Positions 11,813-25,020 of a DNA stretch of 64,000 bases are shown here, one piece after another. Position 1 is the stretch's first letter. Each line of letters starts with the position of its first letter. The position numbers were made by a program, and so were the translations under genes. Below the pieces are notes generated by a model. It was given only the letters and a program-made list of their open reading frames with translations. It was not told the origin of the DNA and did not search any database. Origin of the DNA: Prinia subflava (taxonomy: Eukaryota > Chordata > Aves > Passeriformes > Cisticolidae). The DNA lies in contig NC_086257.1 of assembly GCF_021018805.1 (NCBI RefSeq), forward strand, positions 15,496,693 through 15,560,692, given 5' to 3'.

Positions 11813-14128
11813 CATCTTTGGCATAGTAAGACAAACTTGAGTCATGGCCTGAGTGTTCTCCTAAGAGAAGAGCAGAAAGATCCTCCTTTGGTGTTTATAT
11901 GAAACCCAAGAGAAGCAGGTTCTGAAAACTCACACTGCAGTTTTGTAATGCATGACTTGCTGCACGCAGTCATCCAAGGTGACTGCTTTATGCAAAAGCA
12001 AAGCTCATTCCTAGAGGATTTAAACAATGACAGTCAGATTTCCCTGATGAAAGACACTCAAGTAAGTAACTATTTTATTTAAAGAGAAAACATGGTACTT
12101 TCAGGCACCTGGCCTGAAAACAAGAAGCAATTGAGAAAGCACCTGAGAATGTTCTGAAATTGGCCACTACTTATATTTCTACACAAAGGACAAATTTTAG
12201 ATTTAAAAATACAGGCATGACCTAGCTTTAAAATCCAGTAACACATCTGGATAAAACCTAAATGTGGATGTTGATGACGTTTTAAACAATAGGACTCTCT
12301 GCTTTCACAAGACTATGAGATTTACTCCATATCCTTATCAGGCAATACATATCCCATCATGTCATGGCGATTAGCAACTTGATTGATTAAAATCTTTAAT
12401 TCCATTGGATTTAAAAGGCTAGTTTGAGACACACTCATACAAAAGACAAAGGCTAGAGCTGATTACAAGCACAGAACGGGACACTGTCACTGCAGCATTG
12501 ATATCTGCTCCCCTCATTTTTCAAAATGTTGCAGCTAAAATCATCTAGCCCAGAGAGGTAAACAAAGGTGTGTGTCAGGTCAGCCAGCAAAACCTTTCAA
12601 GGCTCCACAGTCATCATGAGAAAGCAAATAAAACCTACTTTGGCTCTCATTTACTATATATTTAACATTTGCAAGAGAAAAATCAGATGACTGCTTAAAG
12701 CTTGGGATGATGCACGCCACATTCAAGCTACTCTTGAGCTTGAAATGTTTAATGTTTTATGTGGTTTGGAAATGGTTTAAATTCCCTGATGAATTTTTCA
12801 TGCCCAAACACAATTTAGCCTTTATCAAAAACTCCCCTTCAATTATGTACTCTGCAGAAATTCTTTGGAAGGATTCTAGACACTTTTTCCCTTTTTTTGT
12901 TTGTTTACTGTTTTCAGTTTGCCAAGGTCTATATAAAATACCCTCACTTAGCTATGCCTACTGAAGTTACCTGCACTTCACCTTCTGTGCTACTCACAGA
13001 AAATCAACTCTGCCTTCTTCCCCCCTCTCTCTCTCCCCATGACTTAATCTTAAACTGTGGAGAATGGGAGGACAGAAGAGCACTGGGGTGAGGCTAAAAA
13101 GCTGCAAACCTTTGGGTGGACCCAGCTTTTTGCCGTGATGCACCACAGGGAGCAGCAGCCGCGGAGCAAAGCCGGGAGAGGGGCATCCTCTGGGCAGCAG
13201 AGCTGGCAGCAGGCACATCATTCCCAGTGCAGGAGGCACGGCAGGAAAACAAGCCTAATTAGAGCACTGCCATGTGCCAGCTATTCTTGGAGGCAGAACA
13301 GCCCCTCAGGAGCTGCTGCAGGAGAGCGAGGCGAGGACAGCCCTCGGACCACTCCAGCCCACGTCAGAGGCATCCCCAGGAACACAAAGCCATCTTCCCC
13401 TGCCCTGTCCTGCCCTGCAGCCCAGGCTAAAGATACCAAACTCCTGCTGCTTTGGCTCTCTGAACACCTCCGTTATGCTGAGCACACATCCCCCAAGGTT
13501 CCGGGAATATTAACATAAGCCACCCACAAATATTATTTTAAAGAAGTGATTCCCAGAGTCCTCCTATTTTTGGAGAGGCATCTTAAAAAAGCTTCCCTAA
13601 TATACTGGAACAGGCCCCATATTATCTCTTCATGAAAGGAATCCAACTGCTACGCTTCTAAATTCACTGGTAAGCAGTTCAGACTTCCTTTTATATTGTA
13701 AGATTTCCTTCCCATAAGACGCAAGATATATTGCCTCAAGGGAAAAACAGCTTTATGAAGAGGAAGCTATGTGTGCCAGAATTGTTCTCTTCCATTATCT
13801 GTAACATCCTTTCTCCCTCCCATTGTTTTAATAAAGTTGGTCATCAGAAGAACCTGCAGCAAAAATGCCAATACCCTCAGCAGAGTATCCACCTGCCAAA
13901 AGCCCCAAAGTACCTCTGCTGTTTTGCAGCCTTCTTGATGCTCAGAAAACCTGTTTTCTATGCACGCCACGTATGCGGTGCTGATAGAAATGTGACTTTG
14001 CTAACAGACTTACTTTTGGCTGCTCCCACCAGAAAAACGTTTGAGGAATGGATGGCTCACCAGTAATCTCCCACCTACATGTCTTTTTGTAGCATTTCAT
14101 TGAATAGAAGGATGAAAAGGAAAAAAAC

Positions 14129-14172
14129 CTCAACCAACCAACCAAACAAAAAAAAAAACCCCAAAACAAAAC
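14129..14172. repeat. (AACC)n and A-rich simple repeat
   Basis: CAACCAACCAACCAAAC is followed by a long A run and CCCC. It is low-complexity sequence. Confidence 0.85.
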
Positions 14173-16790
14173 ACTAAAGAGACAGCAAACACATTCAATG
14201 GCAATCAGCATTACAGGGAAGAAAAATAATAAAAAAAATTAAAAGTTTGCTGTCTGATGTTCCTACATGTGATCCACAGAAACATTCCCCTCCTGCACAC
14301 ACGTGCTTACATGCAGCAGGGGCTCAGTTAAACTCTTAAGTTCAAGTGCATTCTTAAATGTTATGTCCCATGGGCCTTCACAAAGCATGTATCACATTAG
14401 GCATTTGCTGGAATGCTTTGCTAAGCAAAAGGATTGGTTTGTGTACTTTCCCCAAAGGTTCTGCTGAAATGAGGCTAAATGGTTGCAGTGGTAGCTCTCA
14501 GGAGATCCCCAATTCTTCCCTGAAGCATTCATTTTGCTAGGATTTCCCTCTTGTACATTCAGCTTTGGGGAATCACTATGGGAAACTGGGAGCAGGGAAT
14601 TCTCAGCGTTAGAAATGACAGTATTGCCTAGGGTAGCTAAACTAACCACAAATCCCTCCCCACTGATTCAGATCCCACCAGAGCCACTGACAATCTCTTC
14701 AATTTTCATTAAAAATCTCCTCTAGAGGGTATAATCTCCTCAAATTTAAGCGGAGGGAAATCCAGGGTTCCCTCAAATCAGAATCTACTTTATTTGGGAC
14801 AAAAGGAATCTGCTCTCAGGAGGACTGGAGTTGCTAAAAATAAGCAAATATTCCCAGTGTTTCTACACTCCTCTCCCTGAAGTGAAATGATCAAGAGGAT
14901 TAATTTTAGAGTATGTACAGTTTTATGTGGAAAAAACCCAAGCTGCATCTTAGCTTTTAAGCAAAGACCAGATGGAAAGTCTATCATTAGAAATGCCAAA
15001 GGGAGAATACACTCAAAGTTCGCTTCAGGATGGAAAGGTTATTTCTAGTCATCCTTGTTTTAAATGTTCTCAGAAGCACTCAAGCTTTTTGTAATAAGAT
15101 GGCTTTTTTTTTAGTATATCAACTTGATTTCCTTTAAAATAAAATATAAAAGGATCTCCAAAATAAAACAAAAATCACCAAACAATACAAGACACAAACT
15201 TGAAAGGCAGGCGCCAGCTCTCTTTTTTTCCTCTCCAGAGCAAAAGAGTCATTAAATTTTTAATGAATTATTGTTTAGTTGACAAGAAATGCCACAAAAA
15301 TGACCTGCTGATTCCACCCAGGGGTGTTTACTTAGAACTTCACAGGGAGATTTACGAGACAACAGGCAACAGATGACGTGTCAGTGGAGTCTGAGAGGCA
15401 ATGCTTCCTTCATCAGGTACCAGTGTCGATGAAGAACACGTCAAGATGATGAGAAATGGGTCAGGTTTCTCCACTGTGTTCAAAGCAACACCCCAAGCCC
15501 CCAGGGAGGGCTTTGTGCAGCTGCCCCATACAAATCCACCAGGCCACCTGCACTGACAGCACCAAGCTCCTGATCCTAAGATCTGAGCAGTTCAGTGAGG
15601 GCCCCCTTTGGGCTCAAGATGCCTTCTCAGCATTACTAGCACACACAGGGTGACTAGGAAGCGACAAAATTGTGATCAGTGACATTCACTGGAGTCAATA
15701 GGGTGACATGAAGATAATGCAGTGCTTCCAGCTTTACTCCACTTGCAAACTCATACAAGAGCTAGAAACTGAGACTCCAGCAGTCCTTCATCTCCACATG
15801 CCAGCCAACTGTGAAACAAACCCCGTGCCCATGAAGATCAGCCCACAGCTGAAGTACAGGATGTGAATAAGCCCCCTGGGACACAGCTTCCAAACCTTAA
15901 CAGGAAAATATTTAATCAAAGACAGAAAACTCCTCCTGTTTTCCAACAAATATTTAAGAAAGTACATCGATATGGCAATATAAAACTGACATTTTCACAG
16001 TAAACACATTTGTGTCCTGGTGCAGATTATTCCCAAAAAAGACTGAAACTACTGGTGCTTGAGCTAAAAGTGTTTTATTTCTTTGCAGGCTGTGCCTTTT
16101 CTCAGCTCTAGTGGGCCACCCCTGACAAGAAGTGAGCTTCAGGTCTTCCTCTATACAAATGCTCCCAGAGGAGCCATCACTGACCTAACCAAGCAGCAAC
16201 TGGGCTGAGCAAGTGTCAGAGGGAAATGTGCCCTGCAGTACCACTGAGTGAGGGACAACCAGATAAAACCAAGATTCCATTCCCAAACAGCATGCTAAAG
16301 CACTGGGAGCAGAAAACAAATGCTTTGTTGTTTCTTGGCCACTTGCAAATGGTGATTATTCCATACAAAATAATTAACAAACAAGGACAAAATGCTCCAA
16401 GCTCTCTTTAGAAATCTTCTTTTCAAAACACGCCCTCTTTTTAATCATTTACCATTTGCAATAGAGAAGGAAAACAAGGAGGTAAGAAATCTGACACGAT
16501 CGAACCTTCCCTAGTTCCCACAAATAGACATTCACTGCCTTCCAATAGCCTTGACTAATCATTTTAATAAGTAGTGAAAAGATTTCGCAATTAAATGCTT
16601 AGAGAAATAAGATGCATTTTCCTGTTCCTTCTCATGCCTCATGAGTCTTCCAGCTCCTCTCATAAAGAGCTTTCATTACTCTGGGCATGACAGAGCCAGA
16701 ACTGCTACAAGAGAAAGCTCTGATTTCAGTTTCATCTCAAGTCACTGTCCAAATGCCCAGAAACTTCTTCACATCTTTTGGACCACAGGG

Positions 16791-16836
16791 AAAAAACAAA
16801 AAAAAAAAAAAAACAAAAAAGAAGCCAAAAAAGGGG
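16791..16836. repeat. Poly(A)-rich simple repeat
   Basis: A long A run is broken by single C and G bases. Flanking target-site duplications or a retrogene body were not apparent, so it is treated as a simple repeat. Confidence 0.85.
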
Positions 16837-19800
16837 AGTTTCAGTCCTAAGATCAGAACCACATTTGCTAGATAAGTTTTCAGGAAAAAAAACACTCTGG
16901 ACTTAGTGTAAACTAAGCATATTTGGTCAAGTAGCAGTAGATCAAATGGACAGGGAGACTCACAATGCCCTTCCTGCAGCCCCACATTTGTGGTGACAAC
17001 TGCACTTTGCTCTGATGGAAAGTGATCTTTAGGCCCTGACATTTAGGTCCAGATTCTCCTACTTGTGTCACCTCCGCCTCCAGTTTCACAGGTCGAATTC
17101 ACAGCACTTCAAATAGTTGGCAACATTCATCAAACATGAGCCCATGTCTTGCCCAAGAGAGTCTTAAAATGGAATATTCCCGCTCCACAGTCCCATGCCA
17201 TGCTGGATGGTCAACTTACACGAGGTACTGGATGTGCCATATCTCTTTGGAAAATCAACATACCAAGCGAAAGCTCATCTCCCAAAATAGTCACCCTGCT
17301 ACTTTATTTCTTTTTTATTTGTTTCCCTACTGCAGTTACAAAACACATTCTCACTGAGGCAAAGGGGATCATTACCCAGAGCACTTTTGGATGCAAAGAG
17401 GCAGTGCTAAATGTGCACCAGAAACAGGAATATTATAATGGTCTTCCCACATAAGAAAGCATAAAAAGGCAAATGGACCCTCCATTAGCTTGTCTCCATG
17501 ATATCTCAGGAAAACACCATATACTCAGAATGGAATCATGGTGATTGAGAGATTTCTTGTTTAAAACGTCCAATTCTGTTTGCAGGAAATATCTCAGCTG
17601 CGGTCACGCATCACATCCCTTGTGTTTGATTAGCTGCTAAATTTAAAGTATTTTCTGTCTATCCAATAAGTATGATTTACTGGCATGGAGAAATGTTTTA
17701 AATATCACAAGTTTTCAGGTTCAGCCAAACCAATTGTTCCTGCAGCTAAGACTGAAAGACTCTTGACCCCAATAAGGGATGCAAACAATTGCACAAAACC
17801 TAGAGATGTGGCAGGCAGAGATCCACCAGCCCAACCCCCTCCTGCTGCCAAAAGGTCACCTCTCCCTCTTGAGGGCCTATGTCCCATTTTTACACACACA
17901 CAGGCTGAGTGCCTGATGCACCAAGAGAAATCGGGCAAGTATTCTCCTGTTACAAACCCAACTGATTTTTTGGCTGTAGAAAAGGGTTACAGTGTCAGAA
18001 TCTGCAGGGTCACTGTGGGCAGGGATGGGTTAACAAGAAGAGATCAACTGTGAATTTAATTCAAATTTAAGTTATTGAATAGACTAAGCTGATGAAGATA
18101 CTGCAGTGCTTCATGCATTATCTGGTACGACTGCAATGTACCCTACCCATGCTGATACCAGTGGAGATGTAGACCAGCTGTGATTTTACCCAACTCATAC
18201 TTCCCTCATGCATTGCCTCTTGTCTTTATAAATTGACTCTTACATAAGACAGCTGTGTCAGACCTGAGATCCCAGTGTAATTTTCCCCCTGTGCCTGCAG
18301 AATTAATTCACTAAGCCAGGTTCTATTTCTCCTTGGGCACCACACAAAGAATTACAAATGGCTCTATTTGTGCCCAGTTGGTACAAAAGTGATGTCAAAA
18401 GTGTAATGGGAAGGAAGAAAGGACCCAATTACAAAAGCAAGGTCTGTGAGATAATCTTGGTCCCAAGACAGTGAGATATGGCAATTAGGAGCATTTCATC
18501 TATCTGTCAGTTGGGGTCATTCGATGAGCTTGTTATCCAGAGGAAAGGTGGCACCTCAAAATACCAATTACAACTTTCCAGACTCAAACTGTGCTTCAGC
18601 CTCTTCTGCCCCCCATGCCATCATCTCTAACATGACAGGAAGGTCAGAAAGAGCAACAGGAATTCAGTTTTCAAGAAGCAGCCCAACTGTACTGCAGATT
18701 AACAACCAATTAGCAGTTTTGCAGAAGTTGTGCGCTCTGGCTGGGGGTCTGCCAGGCTGTGCTGAGGAAGTGCATGGTGTTGACTTCCCAAACTGAGTCA
18801 CTTCTGTAAGCCCTGGGGTGGTATTTATAGAGCTGGGGGAAAATTTCCAGGAAACAGCACTTACTGGTACTCACAAAAATAGCAAGCAACGTCTTCAGTT
18901 ACTAAACTTTTAAGGAAAAAAGTCTTTCTTCTTTTTGACAAGACAGCAACGCAGCAGCCTCTATGATTTTCTTGGAAGAAGTCACAATTGATATTGTTCC
19001 TTATCACAGTTTTCATTGACAGTAGTAGATGTTGTTCCTAAGGTATACATTCTGCAGGGTTGGGGGTTTTCTTCTCTCTTCTACAGATTATTTCCAGACA
19101 TTGAAGTCAGTCTTGTCTCCAAAAACTTCAGCAAGACTTGAATGAACCCAGATACCAACAACAGCTCAATCACAGCAGTCCGGATCAGCCTGAACCTTTT
19201 ACCCAATTGTCCAGGATCCCAGTTTGGGGGAATGGCTGCACCCTTCAGTGAACCCCATGAATCTGCAAGTAGACCTGTTACTGATAGCCAAACTAGCAAC
19301 TGCAGAAGTGAGCTGGTCCCCCGCACAAACTAGACATGACCTGGTATCACAGAGCACACAAAGGCAGAAGAAGGGCACAAACTAGTACCTGGATCAGTGC
19401 CTGTTCCCCCCACTGGACAGTGCCCTTATCTCTCCTCAAAGCCAGGGACTAAGCCAAGCTTTCAGAAAGATTATGTCCCTGCAATAGTTTTAAGGATGCA
19501 ACTACAAACCTGAGCACTCACAACCATTTTAGAGTATTTCCCTTTCTTTGCATAAACACACACAGATTTATGCTCTTGCTTAGCAAGGGTGGGCAGACCA
19601 TGTCAGGCTTGGTCCCTTTCCCTAAGCAGCCAGCATATCCCATTGGAGAGGATGTAGACTAGCTGACCACAGAAGTACAACTTTTGGAATGAAAAATAAA
19701 TTTTCTAAAGTATAAGATACAAGCACACAAACTTGTCCCATACACAAGCTGCAAATGCTTCAATGTACTACTGTGACTTCCAGACTGCTCCTACCACTGC

Positions 19801-20559
19801 CCATCCTCTGAGGCCTGGGACCAACATTGGCCAAATGGTCTTTGAAGGCCTCAAAGATGTTTCCCTACATGTCTTACACAAACCAGTAGCTTAGATGAGG
19901 ACAAAACACCAGGATAACAAGAAAAGGGCTGCTGGCAGGAACTGAAGCAGTATCTGCTCTGCCTGGCCTCTCAGCCAGGCTCTCCCAGCATGGCCACTGG
20001 GAGGGCAGCTCAGGTCCAGCTCTCTGCCAAGCTGTCGATCATCACAGATCAGTCTGTGACACTCATGTCTCACTGAGACATGACACCCTGTGCAATGCAA
20101 TGGAGACCCAGCAAGTTTGTTTTGCACATGCCACTGCAGCACTGGCAGATACAGCAATGTGCTTCGGCTCGCACTGACATGGGAAGCATTCAAAGCACTC
20201 GTGCAGAGATAAGAGGCTCCCCTCATCTCCTGCTGAGACACACTGACCTCCCCTGCCTCCCTTCTCCTTGGCATTGTCAAAAATACAAAATCTGTCCCTT
20301 TTGTTTTCGAAATGTGTCTGTTTCACAGGGTTCTCCCTCCCCCTTTTTTTTTTTTCTGAGGCAAATTAAAAATAAAAGTTTACCAGAAAGACAACAACAA
20401 CAAAAAAAGCGTCTGATACCATTGGATCCAGCCTGTAAGGATCTCACACATAAAAGAATTATGTCCCTGAGCACTTTCCAACAGACTTTCAGAAAATTTC
20501 ATCTTTCTACTTCCCTGGCTGGATAGTCTGTTTGAGTAATTTTCTCTTTCTCCTGGGGC

Positions 20560-20730
20560 TGGTTGCTAAGAGACGCGCTATTACTTCTCCCTCTCTTATG
20601 ACCCGATTACTGTGATCAGCAAAGACAGCGTGCAGACAACAGCCTGACACGGCTCGTACAAGAGCATCGGGCTCGTTACCAAATGATGGACTGTATTAAC
20701 ACTCCGCAGCCCCTGCGCTCGCCACGGCCT
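20560..20730. promoter_or_regulatory. Small CpG cluster in the LPP intron (candidate regulatory element)
   Basis: About a dozen CpG dinucleotides fall within roughly 170 bp (GACGCGC, CACGGCTCG, ATCGGGCTCG, CTGCGCTCGCCACGG), whereas neighbouring intron is CpG-poor. GGTTGCTAAGAGAC at its left edge resembles an RFX X-box half-site. An intronic enhancer is possible, but there is no direct evidence of function. Confidence 0.3.
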
Positions 20731-23700
20731 TTGGAGAGCTTCCAGGCACAACTGGGGGCTTCTACTTCCCCAGCTTCTGAAGTGCACGTTCAAACATTTT
20801 AAATCACAGGACTGGGAAGGGAGAAGAATGGACTTTTACCTCCTGTGCTTCACTGTCTGACAGCCATAACGGTGTTAATGGATCCTCACTGAGAAACCTT
20901 CCTTTTCTTACCCTTCCCAAGAAGTGGCCTGGAACAATGATTACTCCTTCTCACCCTCTTGAAAAATAAACTTTGAAAATACATAGTGCAGTTTGGGTCA
21001 GAACATTCCCTTGAAGGGTCTGAATGCATGTTGTAAAGCTGATCGTGACACTTGAGGGGCTAAAAGGTGAGCTGGTCCCGCAAAGAGATGACATGGGTTC
21101 CTCTGGATAAGGAAAGCAGATGGATATAAATCCAATTGTAGGTGTCCAGCGGTCCCAAGGAAGCTACTTGGATGCCTAAGAGTTCATACAGAAGCAACCA
21201 CAGCCTGGCACTGTTCTCTGCAAAAAAGAATAGGGGATGGAGCCAGTGGAAGAGATAGGTAATAGGAAGCTTGGGGCATGGGGCAAAAAGTTGAGGAAAG
21301 TTGATTTTGTTGGTTACTACCAAAGAACTGGTTTTCTAAGAATGGGGCCACCAATCTCAGAGACTATCAGTCTCCACTTAGTAAGAATTCAACCCTCATC
21401 ACGTTCCCTTTTCATAACATAAATTCCAAACTTCTGTATTTTCTTCTATTAAACCACATTTGAAAGATTGTGTTTACCCACACTGTTTTGGTACCATTTT
21501 CATACTCTTGAGGGTCTCCTCTCCTCCCACCAGCTCACTCAGGATAACTCCTGTGGCAGAACCCCTGGGCAGACCTTCACACCACAGGTAGTGTAGAGTA
21601 TTCAGAAACACCAGTTGATAAAACTTCAGAAGGAGGCCTTGTAACAGAGGTGACCCAGATGTCAAGACACCAGAGCACAGGTTCCTTCCTAATCTCCATG
21701 TCATTTCCCATAAATTCAATGCTTGACGCTACAAATGCCAGCTGTCATGACAGTGCAATTTCTACCCACCAGCCCTTAACACCAGGCTTGGCTTTATGAT
21801 TTGGGTCATGTCTAGATGAAACCAAAACCTTTCCTTAGTCACTGTCATCACAGGAATTAAGAACTGGAAGAGACATGTGAGTCTTTTGCACTTCAGCTCC
21901 TCGAATAGTTTGGGTAAATCCCCAGTCGAGCCCCTGGAGCATGTCTGCACTGTCCTCCACAGCTATGACTTTGCAGTGTGCGTGCTGGTTAAAGAAGAAG
22001 ACAGAAGGGGAATTTTCAGATAGTAGAAAATTAACTCACTGCTTATGAGGAACTAGAGCAGATCCCTTCTTACCTCCTGCAAAATCACCCTCCCCAGGCC
22101 AAGCAGAGCCACAGGATTCTCAGTCCTGCTCATGGAGCCTCAATCCCTGTGCCAAGGCCATCTAAACATGCTTTGCTTAGCAACAAACATTTCAGGCCTT
22201 GTATATTTAGTCAAAATTGTAATTGTGTAGGATTCACTGCTAGAAATGCCTGCTCTTTGGCCACAAGCAGAGATTCTGTGGCCTCAAGAGTTGCTCATTC
22301 ATTCCTCCAACCTTTTATTACACCAACCTGTAATATAATCCTATAGACATTTACTGGTTGCTCTGATTTAGCAGGACTCAGCCTGGCAAAATAAAAAAGC
22401 TTTAGGCAGAGAAAAGAAAAAGCATACATATAATCCTTTACTATAATAGTTTTCAGTGAGTAGAAGAGCAGTATTGTGTGAAGAAGGGCAAAAAAACCTG
22501 ACTGTAACTGTCGTACAGCAATTGTTATTATTTAACAGACTAGCATCTGGAGGATGTTAACATTTCAGATTAAAATAAAAGGGACAAGTGCTGCCTGCTT
22601 GAATTCAAGCAATTTCTGCATTAGCATTGCTCTCTTGCTTTGACTGGGCACCACAGCCCTGTAAAACTACATACAGGACAAACATTATCTTTTTAACAGA
22701 AGGTTTGATATGGTCGATGACAGATGTTTGCAATTCAAGTTATTAAATGATGGTTCCCTTCCATCTCAGTGTGTCAGAAATGTCTTCTCTTTCTCTTTTT
22801 CCCTTCCCTTTTTTGCCCTTTTTCTTTATTCTACCCAAACTATTGTGGTTCACAGAACAGGCCACTGCTAAGATGAATCACTATTTGATGTTTGAAATAA
22901 TGAAGTGGAAAAATTAAATATAGTATCTTGGAAGAACCGACAGACAGGAGAAAAGAAAATGACAAAAAATAGTCAAGGCAGAAAAAAATTAAGAATCTAC
23001 CTGCTGAGAAGTGCAATGTTTGCTTTATGAAACCAAATAACTGAGAAAATATAAGCTCACTCACCAGAATGAAACCCAAGGCTAGGCACTACTTCAAGTA
23101 GTTCCCAAATAAGAAGCAATGTGTTCCAGAGCCTGTGAAAATTTAATATTTGTAATTCTAACAAAACACAGTCAGAATGCTTAATAAAACTTGGTGGCTT
23201 GACTTGACATTTTGTGAACTACAGATAAGTATGCTGGTTCAATAACAGTTTTTATGCACTTGTTTTATGCTGCATTTTTACCAGGGCCTTTCTCTGAGGT
23301 GGTATTTCGAAAAAGAAAATGCTCATCTTGAGAGCAAAGGCAAGAAACAGTTCTATGTATTTGTCTCAGAAAAAAAAAGAAAAAAGAAGCAGATGTGGAC
23401 CTTGTTATCCAACAAAACATCTTTTGGGAATACTGCTAACAAGACAGAAGGCCCCACACAGAGGCAGTTTATTCACACTGGTCCTGACACTGGTTACTGT
23501 GCTGGGCAGAAATCCCTATCCCTGTAACTCAGAAGTTATTGAGTGGAGCGACGCTGCCCAGGCACAAAGGCACCAGCTTGGTCTCATGCCTCTTCAACAT
23601 GGCCCAGTTTGCTTGGGGCAGCTTAAATCCAGTTTTATACAAATGAGAACCACCATTCATTTCCAACTGGTTTCACTCGGTTCTTAACCAACAGGAGCAA

Positions 23701-24983
23701 GGATGTCCTTTGAGAGAAATCAGCGGACACTTCCAAAAGAGTGCCCCAAACTAGTTAACAGCTACTCCTTAACAAGGCACCCCTGCTTTCCCACTCCTTC
23801 TGCAGCATTCAGGGGCTTCCTTTGTGCTTTAAATGCTCTTGTGTGAAGGTAGCAAGCCGACCACAAAGAGGCCTGGAGCTTCAAGATCATTTTCACCAGC
23901 TGCATTTTGTAAGAGCCTGTGGACGATGCAGCTCTGTCACTAATGAATAAAGTATTGCTTCATCTGCTGCATCTCATTCAGCACAAGAAACACACAAAAA
24001 AATGAGGGAAGGATTAAGAAAGACTTGAAAAGTCTATAATATGCACTCAAAAAAAGCTTTTTCTAAGAAATAAGCACTGACACAGGGGCTGTGGTCAGGC
24101 CCAGTCGGGATGATTTGCAGCAGTAAGGTTACCTCTTTATCCACACCACATTTTTCAACTCCATGAGCTCCTGTGAGGGATGGGACCACAGCATCAATTG
24201 CATTTGATGGGACCAGAAGAGTGGTAGAGCACTTCTCAGCCTATCTTTTTGTCCCACCACTGAGACACTCTCCCCCATGAAGCACCAATGATTTTTTTTT
24301 TCAGCTAGTAGCAGAGATGAGGAGCAAGAGAGGGACCAGCAGATCCCATTGGAAATGCTCTGGTACTCCCAGGACTCAATTCAGATGTGTTCCCACACCT
24401 CATTTGGGCAGCAGCAATGGTCCACAAACATAACTCCTAACATGTGCAGGACATCCAACTCCTGCTGCTGCCCAGTTCTGGATAATTGCATTATCTCATG
24501 TTAGTGTTGAACAATGCACACACAGAACCACCACAGGAGAATGGGTGAGACAGCTCACTGTGCCTGCACCCCAGCCTTCCTCCAACAACCAGCACAGCAC
24601 TGCAAAAGCTCCTGAGATACTCCAAGGAGCAGGTACAACATCCCTCTGCCTCGCAGCCAACACAGCCCTTCCACTAGTGAGAATTCCTCCTGCTACGCAA
24701 CAGAACCAGCACAGACAACCAGGAAAAAAAAAAAACAAACCTAGAAAAACCACAGAATCTTTCAGGTCAGCTTGAATTTATTCTTTCAGGGCTCTCAATA
24801 CAAATAATGAATAGACTCTGGACCTTGTCGGCTTCTACGAACTGTCAAAGACTGCAGAGCAGAGAACAGCACAGCTATAACACAGGGTGTCTAGTCCAAT
24901 AAATCCATACCCAAGCTTCAAAAGTTAAGACAGAGCTACTGATAGCAGCTGCTGTAAACAAAACCCATTAGGTATATCTGCCT

Positions 24984-25020
24984 TGAAAAAAGAAAAAAAA
25001 AAACCAAACAAAAAACCACA
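24984..25020. repeat. A-rich simple repeat
   Basis: Runs of A are interrupted by G and C. It is low-complexity intronic sequence. Confidence 0.8.

Noticed and set aside
13057..13518. 153-codon plus-strand open frame in a mildly GC-rich patch
   Set aside because: The patch has several CpGs but no domain, splice signals or start context pointing to a gene. GC-richness alone lengthens random frames.
21840..21920. Possible old LINE fragment (GAACTGGAAGAGACATGTGAG...)
   Set aside because: The resemblance to ancient CR1/L3 consensus is too weak and short to claim by eye.
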